Below, in pieces: positions 46,368 through 58,642 of a stretch of DNA of 64,000 nucleotides; the first letter of the stretch is position 1; the number at the start of each line of letters is the position of its first letter. This DNA is from Bolinopsis microptera (taxonomy: Eukaryota; Ctenophora; Tentaculata; Lobata; Bolinopsidae). The notes below the pieces were generated by a model that did not search any database, was not told the DNA's origin, and worked only from the letters and a program-made list of their open reading frames with translations. The position numbers and the translations under genes were made by a program. The stretch lies in assembly GCF_026151205.1 (NCBI RefSeq), contig NC_087079.1, positions 9,538,635 through 9,602,634 on the forward strand, given 5' to 3'.

Positions 46368-49300
46368 ATGGTTGATAAACTTGGTGAGTAGTTTTCTATT
46401 GATTAGGAAGCAGGGAGTTCAATATATATTTTGAGAGCTTATGCATGTATTTGATGTAAGCACAAGGTAAAAATTTCAATCATGTTTGTGAAAACTCTTG
46501 CCTTTTCCAATTTCAGATTTTTAACTTCTTACATTTCAGTCGACTCAGAGGCTAATGCGCGGCGTGTAGCAAATGTTGAGAACTGTTTTGGAGGGGAGGT
46601 AAGAACGTTATATTTATAAGAACGTTATATTGGGCCCCCCTATATTTTTTACGGTATCATAATCATTTTTTGGTGGTTAAACTTCGTAAGTTGATCAAAT
46701 AACTTTCTCTTTACTGCACTACCTAACAATACTGATCATTAGTAAAGTAAGTACTTGTGGTACTCTACCAGTTCTCCACTATTGATAATCTGTAATTACA
46801 GGTACTAGCTGCACCAAACCGGGTTCTTGTGGGTGAAGGTGTTTTACAAAAACAATGTAGGAAGCAACTTAAACCACGACAGGTCAGTAAGACAACTCTT
46901 TTTAGGATTGATGCTGATTAGTTAATCGCTGTCACGTGGCTACTGGCTAAGGACTGTTTCCTTGAACTACATATTGAGCAATCAGTTGTACAAATTGTGA
47001 TATTGCTTAATTCAGTACTACTGAATTAGTTTCTTTAGTTAACATCTCAAAAAACATTTGCTTCAAAAGACAATATTACTCGCTTGCCGTTTTATTGTCC
47101 CACTTCAATCCAGTTAACCACTAACAATGCAATATGACAAATTGACCTGTGTTCAACAAGTTAATCACCAATTAGTTTTTAGCAAAAAACTGTGCAGCTT
47201 GCCAAGCAACACAAATTACACTCAATTTATATAATATTATTACTAATTGAATGACGCAATCTCATGGCCATTTAAAGCCGCTTGAACACTTTTTATAATA
47301 GAACCATTAACTAATTACACACAGTAATCGATATTTCTTTACATACGTCTCTCACAACTGATATTTATTGCAATGAAAACTCAGAGGTGATAAGTGATAA
47401 ATCTAGTGGCCAATACTAATAAACTAAAGATTTGACAAACATCAGATATGGAAATACATTTGCAGAAGAAGAAGTGATCTTATAAAATGTATAAGTGCAG
47501 GAATGTGATTTAGATTGCGTATGATAAGATAAAATAGAAAAGTGGTGCTTTGTACAATACATAATAAGTATTGTATTCTATCGCAGATTTGGTTGGCAGA
47601 TCGTATTACCTTACCACGTATTACATCGGTACTAGGCTTTTTAACGTGATTTTCTAGCTTATATCATACACTACACAGGCTTTAACACAGTTGTTGTTGA
47701 AAAGCTGGATTCACGAGACTGAATAACTTCACACCGTAAAATTACTGCAAATGTCACACGAAAATATAAAAAACCATTATGAACTATATTCTTAGTTTGA
47801 TATATGATTTCCCGCTAAATTAATTCTTTCTTTCAGTTTTTTCTCTTCAATGACGTTATTGTATACGGAACAATAATCATTCATCGAAAAAAGGTGAGTT
47901 ACAACTTGTAATGTAGAGTGATTTGATTTTATTGTACAGCCATTTGCAGCATCATTCATCAAGTTTCACAGTAAATACTCATACTACATACCTTCTTATT
48001 TCAATACTATTACAAGAATGGCAAATGTTAACTTGATGTTTAATTCGCATACCGTTATAATTAGTGAATATTCACACATAAATCTCGATCCCACTTGTCT
48101 ATAACCTGTTAAAAACACAAAAAGTACACTCAAAGTGAAGCACTTTCTACATGTTGATAGAACATACCGTGTAACACATCTCAGCCGTTATGCTGGAAGA
48201 ATGTTCAGTATACCACAATATAACACAATATGAAATGAATGAAATGAGGTATTTATATCCCGCTCATATGATTAACCAACAACACAAGGAAGGTGGTTAA
48301 CCATGCCAGAGCGGCTGACTGGTATGTGAGTGATGTGAGCAAATGTGTAAAAAGTATAACTCATTATAAATTAAAACATCTTTTATCGTAAACCACACTA
48401 TACTAGGTAGAAGCAGAAACCATACAGTACATTGCATGTAGGTATAATGAAGGTTAGTACAGTGACATAATCAACCAAAATGAATTATGAAACAGATCCT
48501 AGAAAGGTAAAGATCAAGACATAAAATGAAGTTCGGCAAAGTGAAGACAAATGGAAAGAAAAAACATCCAAACTGATTATATAAATGGTTCTTTAACATT
48601 CACTTGAAACAGATGGTGTCATAATACATCTCAACCTCAGTGGAAGAGAGTTCCATGCATGGCTTGAGAAACGTCTGTCACCCGGTTTCTTCGACCTGGT
48701 CACAGTGTTTGAAAGTTCTGTATCCAATACATCCACATCCAGTATGCTTTGAGGTAACCAGGTGCAGAACCGTGAACTGATTTATGGGTTAATAGACAAA
48801 CTTTAAAGAAGATTCGGTGGTCTATTATAGGGAGTATGTGGGACTTCTTATAGAAAGATAAAAGGTAACCATGTCCGTAGTTCTGTCTTCTATGTTGTAG
48901 ATGAAACGAACTGCCCCATTAAGGATGGATATAAGTTTGTTTAATCTGGTCTTGGGTAGATTCATGTACAGAGAATTACAGTAATTATCTAACTTAGATA
49001 TAACCAGTTGCTTCACCAACATCAATTTAATGCCTTCATCCAAGTAACGATCAATAGTTCTTAGGTTCATCATTGTCCAGCTACATTTCCTTTTCACACT
49101 ATTGATCTGTCTAGTTCCATATTTAAAGTTTCATCAAATTTAACACATTATAACACATTATAACACATTATAACACAGTATATATAACACATTATAACAC
49201 ATTTAACTCATTATAACACAATATAGTTCACAATATAACACACTGCCATTACAGTACAACAACATGCACCTTCTACCTCTGGACGAAGTTAGGATAGTAG

Positions 49301-52043
49301 CTCTGGATGACATCGGACCAGGTTAGTAACCTAGTTAGTTACCTGGTTAGTAAGGTCCTAACCTGGCAGGTTACTTAACATTCATATTTTACCATTTCAT
49401 GGGCCTATTACAATCAGGTTTAGCGCTTATGACTATTTATGGGCATTGGGCACAGCGTTATTTTTCATAGACATAACTTAGTAATTTTTGTTGTTGAATT
49501 TCGCTGTAGTTGATGAAAGAACTCAAAACGCTTAATTTTTCGCGGTCGAGATCTGGAATCCCAAAAAAGTCATTTTGATAATAACAATTTGTTTTTTTCA
49601 CGTTCAAGTTATATCCAGAAATGCTTGTTGAAATAATTTTTCGAAACCATTTCCAACCACAATAAGTCCTGTCCGGTAATTTGTGGCAGGTTTAGTCAAA
49701 AGCTCGTTTGTTTTGATTTTAAAGTTTTAAGTTCTGTTTCATCCTGGATTATTCCCATTTTTATATTTTACTTACAGTTGATAAATGAGAGTACTCATTT
49801 GCTATTCAATGTAATGTGACCTTCCATTTCTTTATTGAAACTTTTAAAGAACGTTTAGTAAGTCTACGTAAATGAAAGTCATACTCTCATACTCTGCTGC
49901 AAATCTTAAATTGAGCAGCTCTAGGAAAACTGTACCATGTGTCTTGTGTGACACCTTATTGTATGAAACACTACTATTTGTATAAAAACATGGACTGAGA
50001 AGTTAATGAAATAAGATACAGACTACAGAGTTGTAACTGTAATTTGGTACTAATATTACTTTAGTACATAATAATATTACAATAATATTATTTTAGTACG
50101 TCATACTCTCTTGTGACGAAACATTTGAGTTTATTATCTGCATTTTATAGAAGTAGAACATAATCTGAATAAACATTATTATTTGTAGTTTTAACATAAG
50201 GTTGGACCTTAGTTTGGAAGTTAACCACAAAAACCAAAATGATTGAAAATAACATTATTTTTGCACCCAATACCCACAATCTTCACCTACACTCAAAACT
50301 AAAGCCCCCCTGTCCTCAGAACGACAGAATGGGTGGCAGATAATATCTCCTCGCAAGTCCTTCAACGTGTACGCGGCAAACTCTAGCGAGAAAAGCGAGT
50401 GGATACAGCACTTGAATACGTGTATTGAGGGTTGTCAGCGGAAAAGTAAGTGCTTTACTTGGAATTGTTGGAATTGTTGGAATTGTTGAAATTGTTGGAA
50501 TTGTTGGAATTGTTGGAATTGTTGGAATTGTTGAAATAGATAAGGATGAATTTAGGGGGCTGAGTATCATTGATGGTATCTATATCACGTGTTAAGATAT
50601 TGAATAATATGACGATCTGTTTGTTTGAACTTTTATACATTTCCTGAGCTGCATGCATTGTGTATCTCAAATATTCCAAATATGTAGTACTATCTACCCT
50701 ACCTAGGTGCGAAGAAGATCACCACAGAGTTAGCTCCAGCCTGGATACCAGACGACGCAGCTACACACTGTATGATCTGTGCTAAAGTAAAGTTTTCTCC
50801 TATTGCCAGAAAGGTATGTGTTAGAGTTATCATTTTGCAAAAAAAGTAAATATTTTAGATTCTTTTATGAACTTTCCAATGGGTAACAATGTAAAACTCG
50901 CCCCCACCTCAGCACCACTGTAGGAGATGTGGGAAAATAGTTTGCAATAACTGTTCCACCAAACGACTTTTGTTGGCATCCCAAAGTTCGGAACCTGTGC
51001 GGGTTTGTGACCCCTGTTTTGCGGAGGCCAGCGCTAAAAGGATCAGTGTTGGTGATGTAAAACCGGACTCCAGTGGCGATGAAGAAGACAGTGGCGATGA
51101 TAGTAACGCAAACAGACAGGTAATGTAGAGTTGTAATATACGTGGGTAAAGTTATTGATTAACGTTTAATAATCGTGGTCGGATCACAGAGAGCTTCACA
51201 AGATGTGTAAAGTGTGTGCAATGGCAGCATTTGTTTACATCTTACAGAGCAACATAATAATACTCTTTAGAGTTTTATCAGTGTGTTTCGTGTGAATGTG
51301 CATTCCTACCATTATTTACACGGTCGGTGTCATGGCCTTGTTAGAGTTATGGTTCAAATCATTCTTGCCCTGACGGCCAGGATTCTAACTTAAGTTTGCA
51401 GCAACAATGTGATTAGAAACAAGCCGGCCAGCAAACATACCTTTAAAAGTGGGTTACATGAGGGCACCATATTGCAAATAGTTGGAGTTAAATACTTTAC
51501 CTGGCCCGTTTGACCAGCCTTCATGCAGCTGCTAAATTAAACAGGTTTAACCTTTCTGAAGGTAGGATTAAATTGGAGGTTCTCAACCATATCCAGAGTC
51601 ACGTAGTTTTTTAATAGACAGGTTAACTAAACACTGCTCTGCAATAAAGAAGTGACATTGTTAAAGGCAGGTGTTATTAAAGGTATAAACGTCAACACCA
51701 ACTGGATAGGTATGGGTATACTGGGTGAAGCTTGAAACTAGCTGGTCTTAGAGCCGGAAATGTATCCACACAGCTCCGGGGGTTATCATTCTGGTTTCTA
51801 ATTACTCTTATCATGAAATGTTACACAGTGGGCAGTAATTGATGAGATAAAAAACATGATAGTATGTTATCTGCCGCTAATTGTGGGGTGTCATGAATCG
51901 CTAGTTCAATATTATAATTTTCCGTGCATGATGTTGGAGAAGCCTGGACAAATAGTTTTACATTTTAACTTTTTAAAAGAGAAGATAGATTGTGAATATC
52001 CTTTTAACTTCAGGAACAGGAGCCAGCCCAATTTTTCTCCTGA
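46368..52043 (+). CDS. PLEKHF: Phafin (pleckstrin-homology and FYVE domain protein, PLEKHF1/2 type)
   Basis: Endosomal/lysosomal phosphoinositide-binding adaptor; vertebrate phafins act in endosome fusion and autophagy. Exons: 46368-46383 (5' UTR from 46328), 46540-46598, 46802-46882, 47837-47893, 49255-49321, 50320-50445, 50707-50813, 50913-51119, 52014-52043; 750 bases, 249 residues, the same length as vertebrate PLEKHF2 as I recall it. Start block [18 protein letters not shown] domain from [10 protein letters not shown] through [14 protein letters not shown] to [20 protein letters not shown] zinc finger with WIPD, CMIC, RKHHCRRCG, CNNC and CDPC. The C-terminus is acidic ([13 protein letters not shown]), as in the family. 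The last exon is short (ten codons) and rests on a CTTCAG acceptor; otherwise the frame would stop just after 51119. A nonamer array lies just after the donor at 50445. Confidence 0.93.
48600..49100 (-). pseudogene. LINE reverse-transcriptase C-terminal fragment
   Basis: The minus-strand frame reads [20 protein letters not shown], then [20 protein letters not shown] and, after a frameshift, [20 protein letters not shown]. This is the thumb region of CR1/L2-type non-LTR elements (SKLDYCNSLL.GLP…LQ.VQNAAAR…FK.L.LT.K.LHG.AP.YL). It lies in a PLEKHF intron, antisense. Confidence 0.7.
50459..50535. repeat. 9 bp tandem array (GGAATTGTT)
   Basis: About eight copies of GGAATTGTT, two with GAAATTGTT, starting 13 bases after the PLEKHF donor at 50445. 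Frames across it ([15 protein letters not shown]) are artefacts. Confidence 0.9.
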
Positions 52044-52144
52044 TGTCCGAGAAGAAGACAAGATAAGGATATCAAACAGTTGTTGTGAAGCAGCTCCCTA
52101 AAAAATGTGACATATGGTGAACTGGTGTGGATGTGCATGTTGTA

Positions 52145-52820
52145 CAGCAGGGTGTCAGAATTATTGGCGTGTTTGAAATTTTATGTGTATTTTATGATGA
52201 AATCAATATTTTTCGACGGGTCATAACTTTACTTCTGAATATCGAAATTACAAAATTCAAAAACTGGTCTGTAGACAATCGTCTGAACTTTTTCAGAATT
52301 TCAAAATTTTGTGTTGATGTACCTCAAAACCCATAATTTAGGCCGTTTTTTAAAGGGTCGATTCCATACTTGGTTAGATTTACGAAGGAGTAAGGGATTT
52401 ATGTGTATTTTTTTTTGGTGAATTTTTTCTGAAATTATTCTTTAGACTAAAGTGCACAGCTCTTCAGGCGATAGCGAAACATATCGAAAACTATAGATTT
52501 TATAAAAGCTCTCTTTCTCCTCTAACTGACCCAATAAAATATAGTCAGGCGGACTCATCCCGGAATTCAGGGGAAGCAGCCGAAGGCTTCAAGTCCAATA
52601 ATCCAAATTTTTCTCTTTCGTCGTGATTATCAACGAAATTTAACTTCTTTCGGACTTCGTTTTTAGACTGAACTGTAGTATAAAGGATTATCTCTCGAAT
52701 GATCAAGACTCCATAGGAAACTGACCCTCAGAAGTCAAGTAATGATCGTTTCTAAAAGCTTGGGTAAGCTAAAATTTCACGCAGAATTGTCTACGCGCCA
52801 ATAATTATGACACCCTGCTG
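52145..52820. mobile_element. Tc1/mariner-type non-autonomous element
   Basis: 676 bp; ends CAGCAGGGTGTCAGAATTAT and the inverse ATAATTATGACACCCTGCTG (one mismatch), flanked by TA on both sides. Interior AT-rich, no transposase recognised. It begins 100 bases after the PLEKHF stop and contains the AATAAA nearest to it (about 52530). Confidence 0.75.
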
Positions 52821-52822
52821 TA

Positions 52823-53867
52823 TTATTAGATTATTTTTGGAGAGCACATTGTTGAAAATGTTTTGATTTGTTGATATATGCATATCTTAAATGGTCATTA
52901 TGTCGACTGCTATTGTATGACTTAACTGTACTTTTTTTGAATGTTTTTTAAAATACGGAACGAATTTCAGCCTTCAGATTCATGTTATAGTTATGTTGTG
53001 TATTTTTTAATTGCTCGCTTTTTCGACCAAATTTTAGATACAATTCACAAGAGGAGTCTTTTTGTAACTTTACGGAGTTTTTCACAGGGAATATTCATAA
53101 GTATTTTGTAGAATTTGTACAAGTAAAGGGAGATTTCACTGATGAAGTTAATAATTTCCCCTATCACAGAAAGACTAAAACATTTCATGATTCTAAGTAC
53201 GAATTGATTAAACTATACGTGAAAAAGTTATTTTCGTATGAAAAGTAAGAGAAATTTTGCATAATCTGAACCAATTGACCTGATTCTGTCACATTTAGTC
53301 CTTCGTCCCTATTCAGTACCTTATCCCTACCAATGTTACTTCATGTGTGAACACTCCTGATGAAGGATTTATTTTTACATTGATCATAAACTGTTGTGAT
53401 TTTTAACGTTTGTTCTAATAGGAATCTTTAAAACGATTTATTTCACTTAAAATTTCTTGTTTCTATACGTTTTGTTAGACTCAGAGAAAATGACCAATAG
53501 TCGCGAGGTTATCACGCCAAGTGACAGAAATAGCCCTACTTTCAAACTAAAAAGGGTCTACACAAGCTTTATTATGGAAGGCGCTATAATTTTGACTTTG
53601 AGTCATTTGCGCATAAAAGACGCGCACTGATATGCGCGCAAATTAAATCGGGCGACGTTCTGATCCAGCCCTAGCTATCGCCATTCATCGCTCGTCCGTC
53701 AGTCGGTAGAGAATGTGAGAATGTAATCGCAATTTGCAGATCACTAAACATAACCACACATTGCTGAAATGTGTCAAAACGATCGTTTTCGGTGTATCGT
53801 AGACATTATTTTAAGATAATAATCAAAATTCAAATAAAGTAAAGTAAAGTAAAATTTATGACATCAC
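52823..53867. other. Gene-free stretch
   Basis: AT-rich sequence with no exon-like frame, RNA gene or element ends that I could recognise. Confidence 0.35.
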
Positions 53868-53875
53868 ATCATCAC

Positions 53876-54725
53876 CAGGGGTGTAGGAATGATTTTCTTC
53901 ATGGGGGGGGGGGGGGGGGGGGGGGGGCCAAATTCTAAATATTTGTTGGCGCTTCGCGCCACAGCCTAAATTGTTTGGCGCTTCGCGCCAAAGCTTGAAT
54001 TTCGAGGGTAAGGACAAAAGGAAATTGCAGCATGTGCGGTATCGCGATTTTTCACGTTTGCCGCGACAAGTCGCAATTTTTCAGATCCTGGCCTCACGAC
54101 AAATCGCGATTTTTGCAGTTCTCCGCGTCAAATTGTGCATTTTTCTTTAAATCTGAGGACTAAATTCGCGTATTTTCCTTCAAATCTGTGGGCCAAATAT
54201 CACGTTTTCTATAATTAATATATGAAACCAATCAGTATTACATCCACAACCTTTCGAATGTAGGTGCGGACTTCGGAAACCGAAAAAAATATTTTCGGCT
54301 CAGAATGATCAGGGTAGCATGAAACATGAACAAAAGAAATTTCCAGAAAAACTTTGAAAAATTTGGACTTAGAAAATTTTCGGTCCGAGTCATTCGACAT
54401 TCTCGATACGTACCTCTGAAAGCAGAGCTCCCGCTTCCGAGCTCGTATTGCGAAGGGGAGGCCTGCCATCCGAGATCGCATCACAAAGAGGAACCCTCGA
54501 GTCCAAAATCGTATATCGAAGTTCGAAAACCGAAAAAAATATTTTTGACTCATAATGATCAGGGTAGCATGAAACATGAACAAAAGTAGTTTTCAAGAAA
54601 ACTTTGAAAATTTTTGACTTTTAAAAATTTTCGGGGAAATTAAAAAGTTGGCCCTTTTTGGCCCCTTGCCCAGATTTCATGGGGGGGCGATGGCCCCCCC
54701 TGCCCCCCCGCTTCCTACACCCCTG
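53876..54725. mobile_element. hAT-type element sharing an internal module with the 7.4 kb element
   Basis: 850 bp; ends CAGGGGTGTAGGAA and exact inverse TTCCTACACCCCTG, with 8 bp direct repeats ATCATCAC at 53868-53875 and 54726-54733. Poly(G) and C-rich blocks lie inside each end. The segment 54235-54640 holds two ~255 bp units related, in inverse orientation, to the tandem units at 8180-8700 (GAGCTCGTATTGC, GGGGAGGCCTGCC). No transposase. Confidence 0.85.
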
Positions 54726-54733
54726 ATCATCAC

Positions 54734-55616
54734 ACATGTCTACAAAATATCATCGCACTATTATTATATGTAAAGCACAAATGAAAAGGATATTTCCACA
54801 GAAATGTGTAGTGTTGTCCATGCCAATCGTCACTGCTTTCGCTGACCGAGTATAGAAAAATGGAAAATCCTCAAATTTTAGTTTTAACCAAATTCTATCT
54901 AGTCAATTATATTAATCAGTTGACAATGTTTGAGACATTTTCACTGATGGGCAAATTAATTCTAATGAAATTTTCCTCTAGTAGACGCACAAATTATAAA
55001 AATCATTACCACACAACTGACAACAAAATATTCAGAATTTCTTGCACCAGACTTGTGTTTGCTACGAATTTATTCACAGATGGTCCGGTATTGGTCCCAC
55101 AATTTGTTATTGTTTCCATAACTATCAAGAATGAAAAATAAAAACACATTCTCGTTTTGTACAAAACATTGTTTGATATAATTATCATAGTCAAACATTT
55201 CGTATCTATCAACATTCAACAGCAAAAAAGGCCCAAATATGTTTTTAACTTGAAAACAATTAAATCGAATTAATCACCACACTATTTCCCTCTAATACAT
55301 TAATAAAAAAGTTAAATAATATTGATCGCCTTCCCTTCTCGATTGTTGGTATTACCTTAACATTATAAAACTTTATTCCATCCATACAAACTTAATTTAC
55401 ACAACTTTCTCTCAATAAAATTAAAAAATGTTATCATGAATTCAAACTTTACCATAAATACTAAAAAATGTTTATCAAACATCTTAACAAATTGTTTACC
55501 AACAACTCAAAAACAAATACTTAAATTATCAAGTAATAGAAATGGAATTTTATCCATGACAAAACAATTTAATATTAGTCAATAATTATTATCATCAGTA
55601 CAAAACAATAAACCAA
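54734..55616. other. Gene-free stretch
   Basis: Strongly AT-rich DNA 3' of RFT1 with no recognisable coding or element structure. It should hold the 3' UTR of RFT1 near its right end. Confidence 0.35.
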
Positions 55617-58600
55617 CTATTCAGTTTTAGTTCTCATTTTGATTGGGTTAAGTGATTTGAGGAAGGATTTGAAACTGAGATCTTCACATTCCCACAAAGT
55701 CAGAAGTACCAAAACAAAGCTCAGCCCTCCGATGATAATGTGACACAGGTAACCTGAAATGAACTGTGTAAAAATGTGTATGTGTATTAGCTGACAGCTA
55801 ATTTGTACGATTCGGATATATAAAAAAGGTAATTTCATGGCACTGACAACTAAGCTAAAGAAAACATTTACCGAGGGGAGATTCAGTGGACTCTAACACA
55901 AGTTTAGAAAGAAGAGCGGTACAGCCACACACTGCTATTATCATAAGCTGGGGAATGTTGGGCAGGGTACGGTACAATGTGTCTAGCCCTCCAAAATACT
56001 GAGCTGTGTACCTGTAGAGTATGGGGTCAAAATTATTATTACAAGATATTAGATATTTTATAAATTTATTTACGTTTAAAAAAGCATGAAACTTATTTAG
56101 GAAAGTGCCAAAAAGCTATAAAAAAGTTGGGGGATATTGCGTGAGGACTCACGGTTAAATGGAACATATCAACTTTGAGAACTTAAAGGGTAAAATAGCA
56201 CACTATTTTGACTCTTGACAGCGGCCACTCAATCAGCTAACAGTCAGCAAATTAACTATTTAGCCAATTACAGTAAAACCCCGATTTACAGCGGAGTTTG
56301 GGGGAAAGGAAACATCCGCGGTAAATCGGGGATGGAAAGAGATGGCCGCGGTAAATCGGGGTTTAACTGAACAAACCTCAAGCTAAAGAATATGCGGATA
56401 GCCATGTTGCCGATATTGGCGAGGATGAAACCCACTGTTCCGAACAAGTAAGACAGAACAACTGATAGAATGAGGAAGCAGGCGGAGAAGGGGAGCAGTT
56501 TTAGGTTGTAGTTCTCAACTTCCATCTGTTATTAATAGAAAGGTTATTTCAGTGGATATTCCATTGGAACTGACGGAAAAACTTAAGGTCTCATTCAGAC
56601 TTGTAATAAAATTCTAGAATTCTCTAATTATCAAATAACTTTATTAATTTTCTGTAGTCAGATATTAGTACCTGAGACATGGTTGCAAAGTAGAAACACT
56701 CAGAGACTCCGTTAATCCCACAAACTGCAATGTACGGACAATGCCACTGTAACAACCAGGGCCCTGAGTGATGGAATTGTAGATATTGTACACAACAATG
56801 ATACAAATAGTAAGAAAAATCTCGAATCAAGAATGTTTAAAATTTCAGTGGCGACCCATCAGACTTTTATCATGTGATATGAAAATTCCTGAGCAGAATG
56901 GTAACGAATGCGTATTCAAAAATTTCGCATGCAAATTTATTTTGAACTTGAAGTGATGAGAATTTTGTTGATTTCCTGATTCTAGATAGCATACCATCTG
57001 AGGAGGCGAGACTCTGTCCTCCGTAGATAAGGAGTGCCAGTCTTGCGTAGGACAGTCCGTACACAGTCACTACAAGTCCAAATAGAGCGTTGAATCTCAG
57101 TAGGTTCCCTAGCGTCTCTTTACATGTCTTCAATGCGTCTCTTCCCTGAGCCAGGAAGATGTTTAATCGGGTGGGCGACAATTGACCCCCCGACAATTGA
57201 CCCTAACCCTAACCCTAACCCTAACCCGAACCCTTACCCTAACCCTAACCCTAACCCTAACCCTAACCCTAACCCTAACCCTAACCCTAACCCTAACCCT
57301 AACCCTAACCCTAACCCTGACCCTAACCCTAACCCTAACCCTAACCCTAGCCCAAACCTTGTCGGGGGGTCAATTGTCGTACTAAGCCCTAGATTTCGCG
57401 ACAATTGACCGAAGTGTAATTGCATAGGGGGTCAATTGTCGGGGGGTCAATTGTCGCGGTACGGTTTAATCATTTGACAGAAAACTCCTCTATCATACAA
57501 AATGTAAAACTCATTTTGTATCATCAAAACTATCAACTTAAAAACTTCCCACTTTAAGTAGTGAGATGTACTTTCGGGATAGGCTAGTGTGGTAAATAGG
57601 GGGAGGGGTTTGAGGGGGGGGGGAAGGGGAGGGGTTGAGGGGAGGGGGTTTGAGGGTACCTGCTGATCCGGTGGGAGTCCTCTCCGGAGCATCTGAGCAA
57701 AGAACAGATAGTAACTATCTTCCACGTGTTTGAAACCTACTCGTATTACAATAGCTGCTAGTCTGGACACTGTGCTGAACACCCCTGTAATCACTCAAAG
57801 TGTAATTAATTGTAAATACTTCTCCGAATTACTTAAGATACTAATAGAAAAGATTCGTAGATTCCTCTACTGGGTCATCGAATAGTTCGACCGCTCTTCA
57901 ATTTGTGTAAAAGTCATATTAATCTTGTGATTGCTGCATCTTCATAGTAACATACAAATAATACGTTTAGTAAAAACCTTGCTGTGCAAAAGTAACTACT
58001 GATAGGAACGTCATCACATAGTCTTCCCCCATTGTCAAAACTTGCTTCAAGACTGTCTGGAAGGAAACATATTAGAGCAAAGACATAAAACATATAAAGT
58101 GAAGGAGCAATGAGCGATAATTTTATACCTGTCATGCTATTAACTAAATTAAGGTCGCTATATTAATATAAATAAATACCACTTTTATTTGTTTTATATT
58201 ACAAAATCGAGCATTTGAAACTCTTCAAACAGTCAGAATTGTCCTCAAAAGATAATAACCTGTTTTAAGAAGCTTATCGTTAAGCTAGCATGTTCAGGAG
58301 ATACTGATATTTTACTCAATCCGTAAAACATGAGATCATCTTTACTCCTCTTAATTCTGTATATTATCCAGTACACCATCACATACAGTACGCTGTACAC
58401 AACTGCACCTACAAAAGTCATTGGTCACTTTTTAATGGATTAAATTTATGATAAATTAAATTAAATAATTACCTAACCAACTAATGAGCGGAGCATGTAA
58501 CAAGGACTGTAAAGGAATGGAAATGACTTTTAACCAATGTGAAGAACTTACCAACGATAAAAGGTACCAAAGAAGATGAATAGTGAGCCACTGCTACTGT

Positions 58601-58642
58601 TATCAGGGTTTGTAAGAGACTTGCCACCGCTTCTACTATTAT
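55617..58642 (-). CDS. RFT1: RFT1 (Man5GlcNAc2-PP-dolichol-associated ER membrane protein), C-terminal part
   Basis: Multi-span ER protein needed for dolichol-linked oligosaccharide assembly in N-glycosylation. Exons on the minus strand: 58642-58552, 58408-58260, 58056-57978, 57784-57660, 57145-56995, 56763-56672, 56525-56377, 56011-55872, 55753-55617; 1113 bases, 370 residues, all in phase. Diagnostic blocks: SFLKQ/TVLKQVLTMGEDYVMTFL, FKHVEDSYYLFFAQMLRRG, VYGLSYARLALLIYGG, GINGVSECFYFATMS and GTVGFILANIGNMAIRI. Human RFT1 is about 541 residues, so about 150-170 N-terminal residues are missing. I could not find their exons up to the GPCR gene or beyond; a six-codon exon at about 58686-58703 is possible. 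Two transposons abut its splice sites. Confidence 0.88.
56271..56369. mobile_element. CAGTAAAACCCCG MITE, copy next to an RFT1 donor
   Basis: Ends CAGTAAAACCCCGATTTAC and inverse TAAATCGGGGTTTAACTG, with inner CGCGGTAAATCGGGG repeats. It terminates at 56369, six bases inside the RFT1 intron that starts at 56376 on the minus strand. Confidence 0.7.
57169..57463. mobile_element. Inverted-repeat element carrying interstitial telomeric repeats
   Basis: Inverted repeats GCGACAATTGACCCCCCGAC (57174 on) and inverse GTCGGGGGGTCAATTGTCGC (to 57457) flank about 25 copies of CCCTAA (57198-57350, a few units mutated). GTTTAATC occurs directly on both sides (57161-57168 and 57464-57471), consistent with an 8 bp target duplication. 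The element lies in the RFT1 intron only about 15-24 bases from the acceptor of exon 57145-56995. Frames of PNPNPN or LTLTLT here are artefacts. Confidence 0.75.

Noticed and set aside
53940-54596. 122-codon minus-strand frame as a gene
   Set aside because: It spans the repeated module of the hAT-type element and has no family resemblance.
57124-57425. Open frames of PNPNPN, LTLTLT and LGLGLG
   Set aside because: All are translations of the CCCTAA array in different frames.
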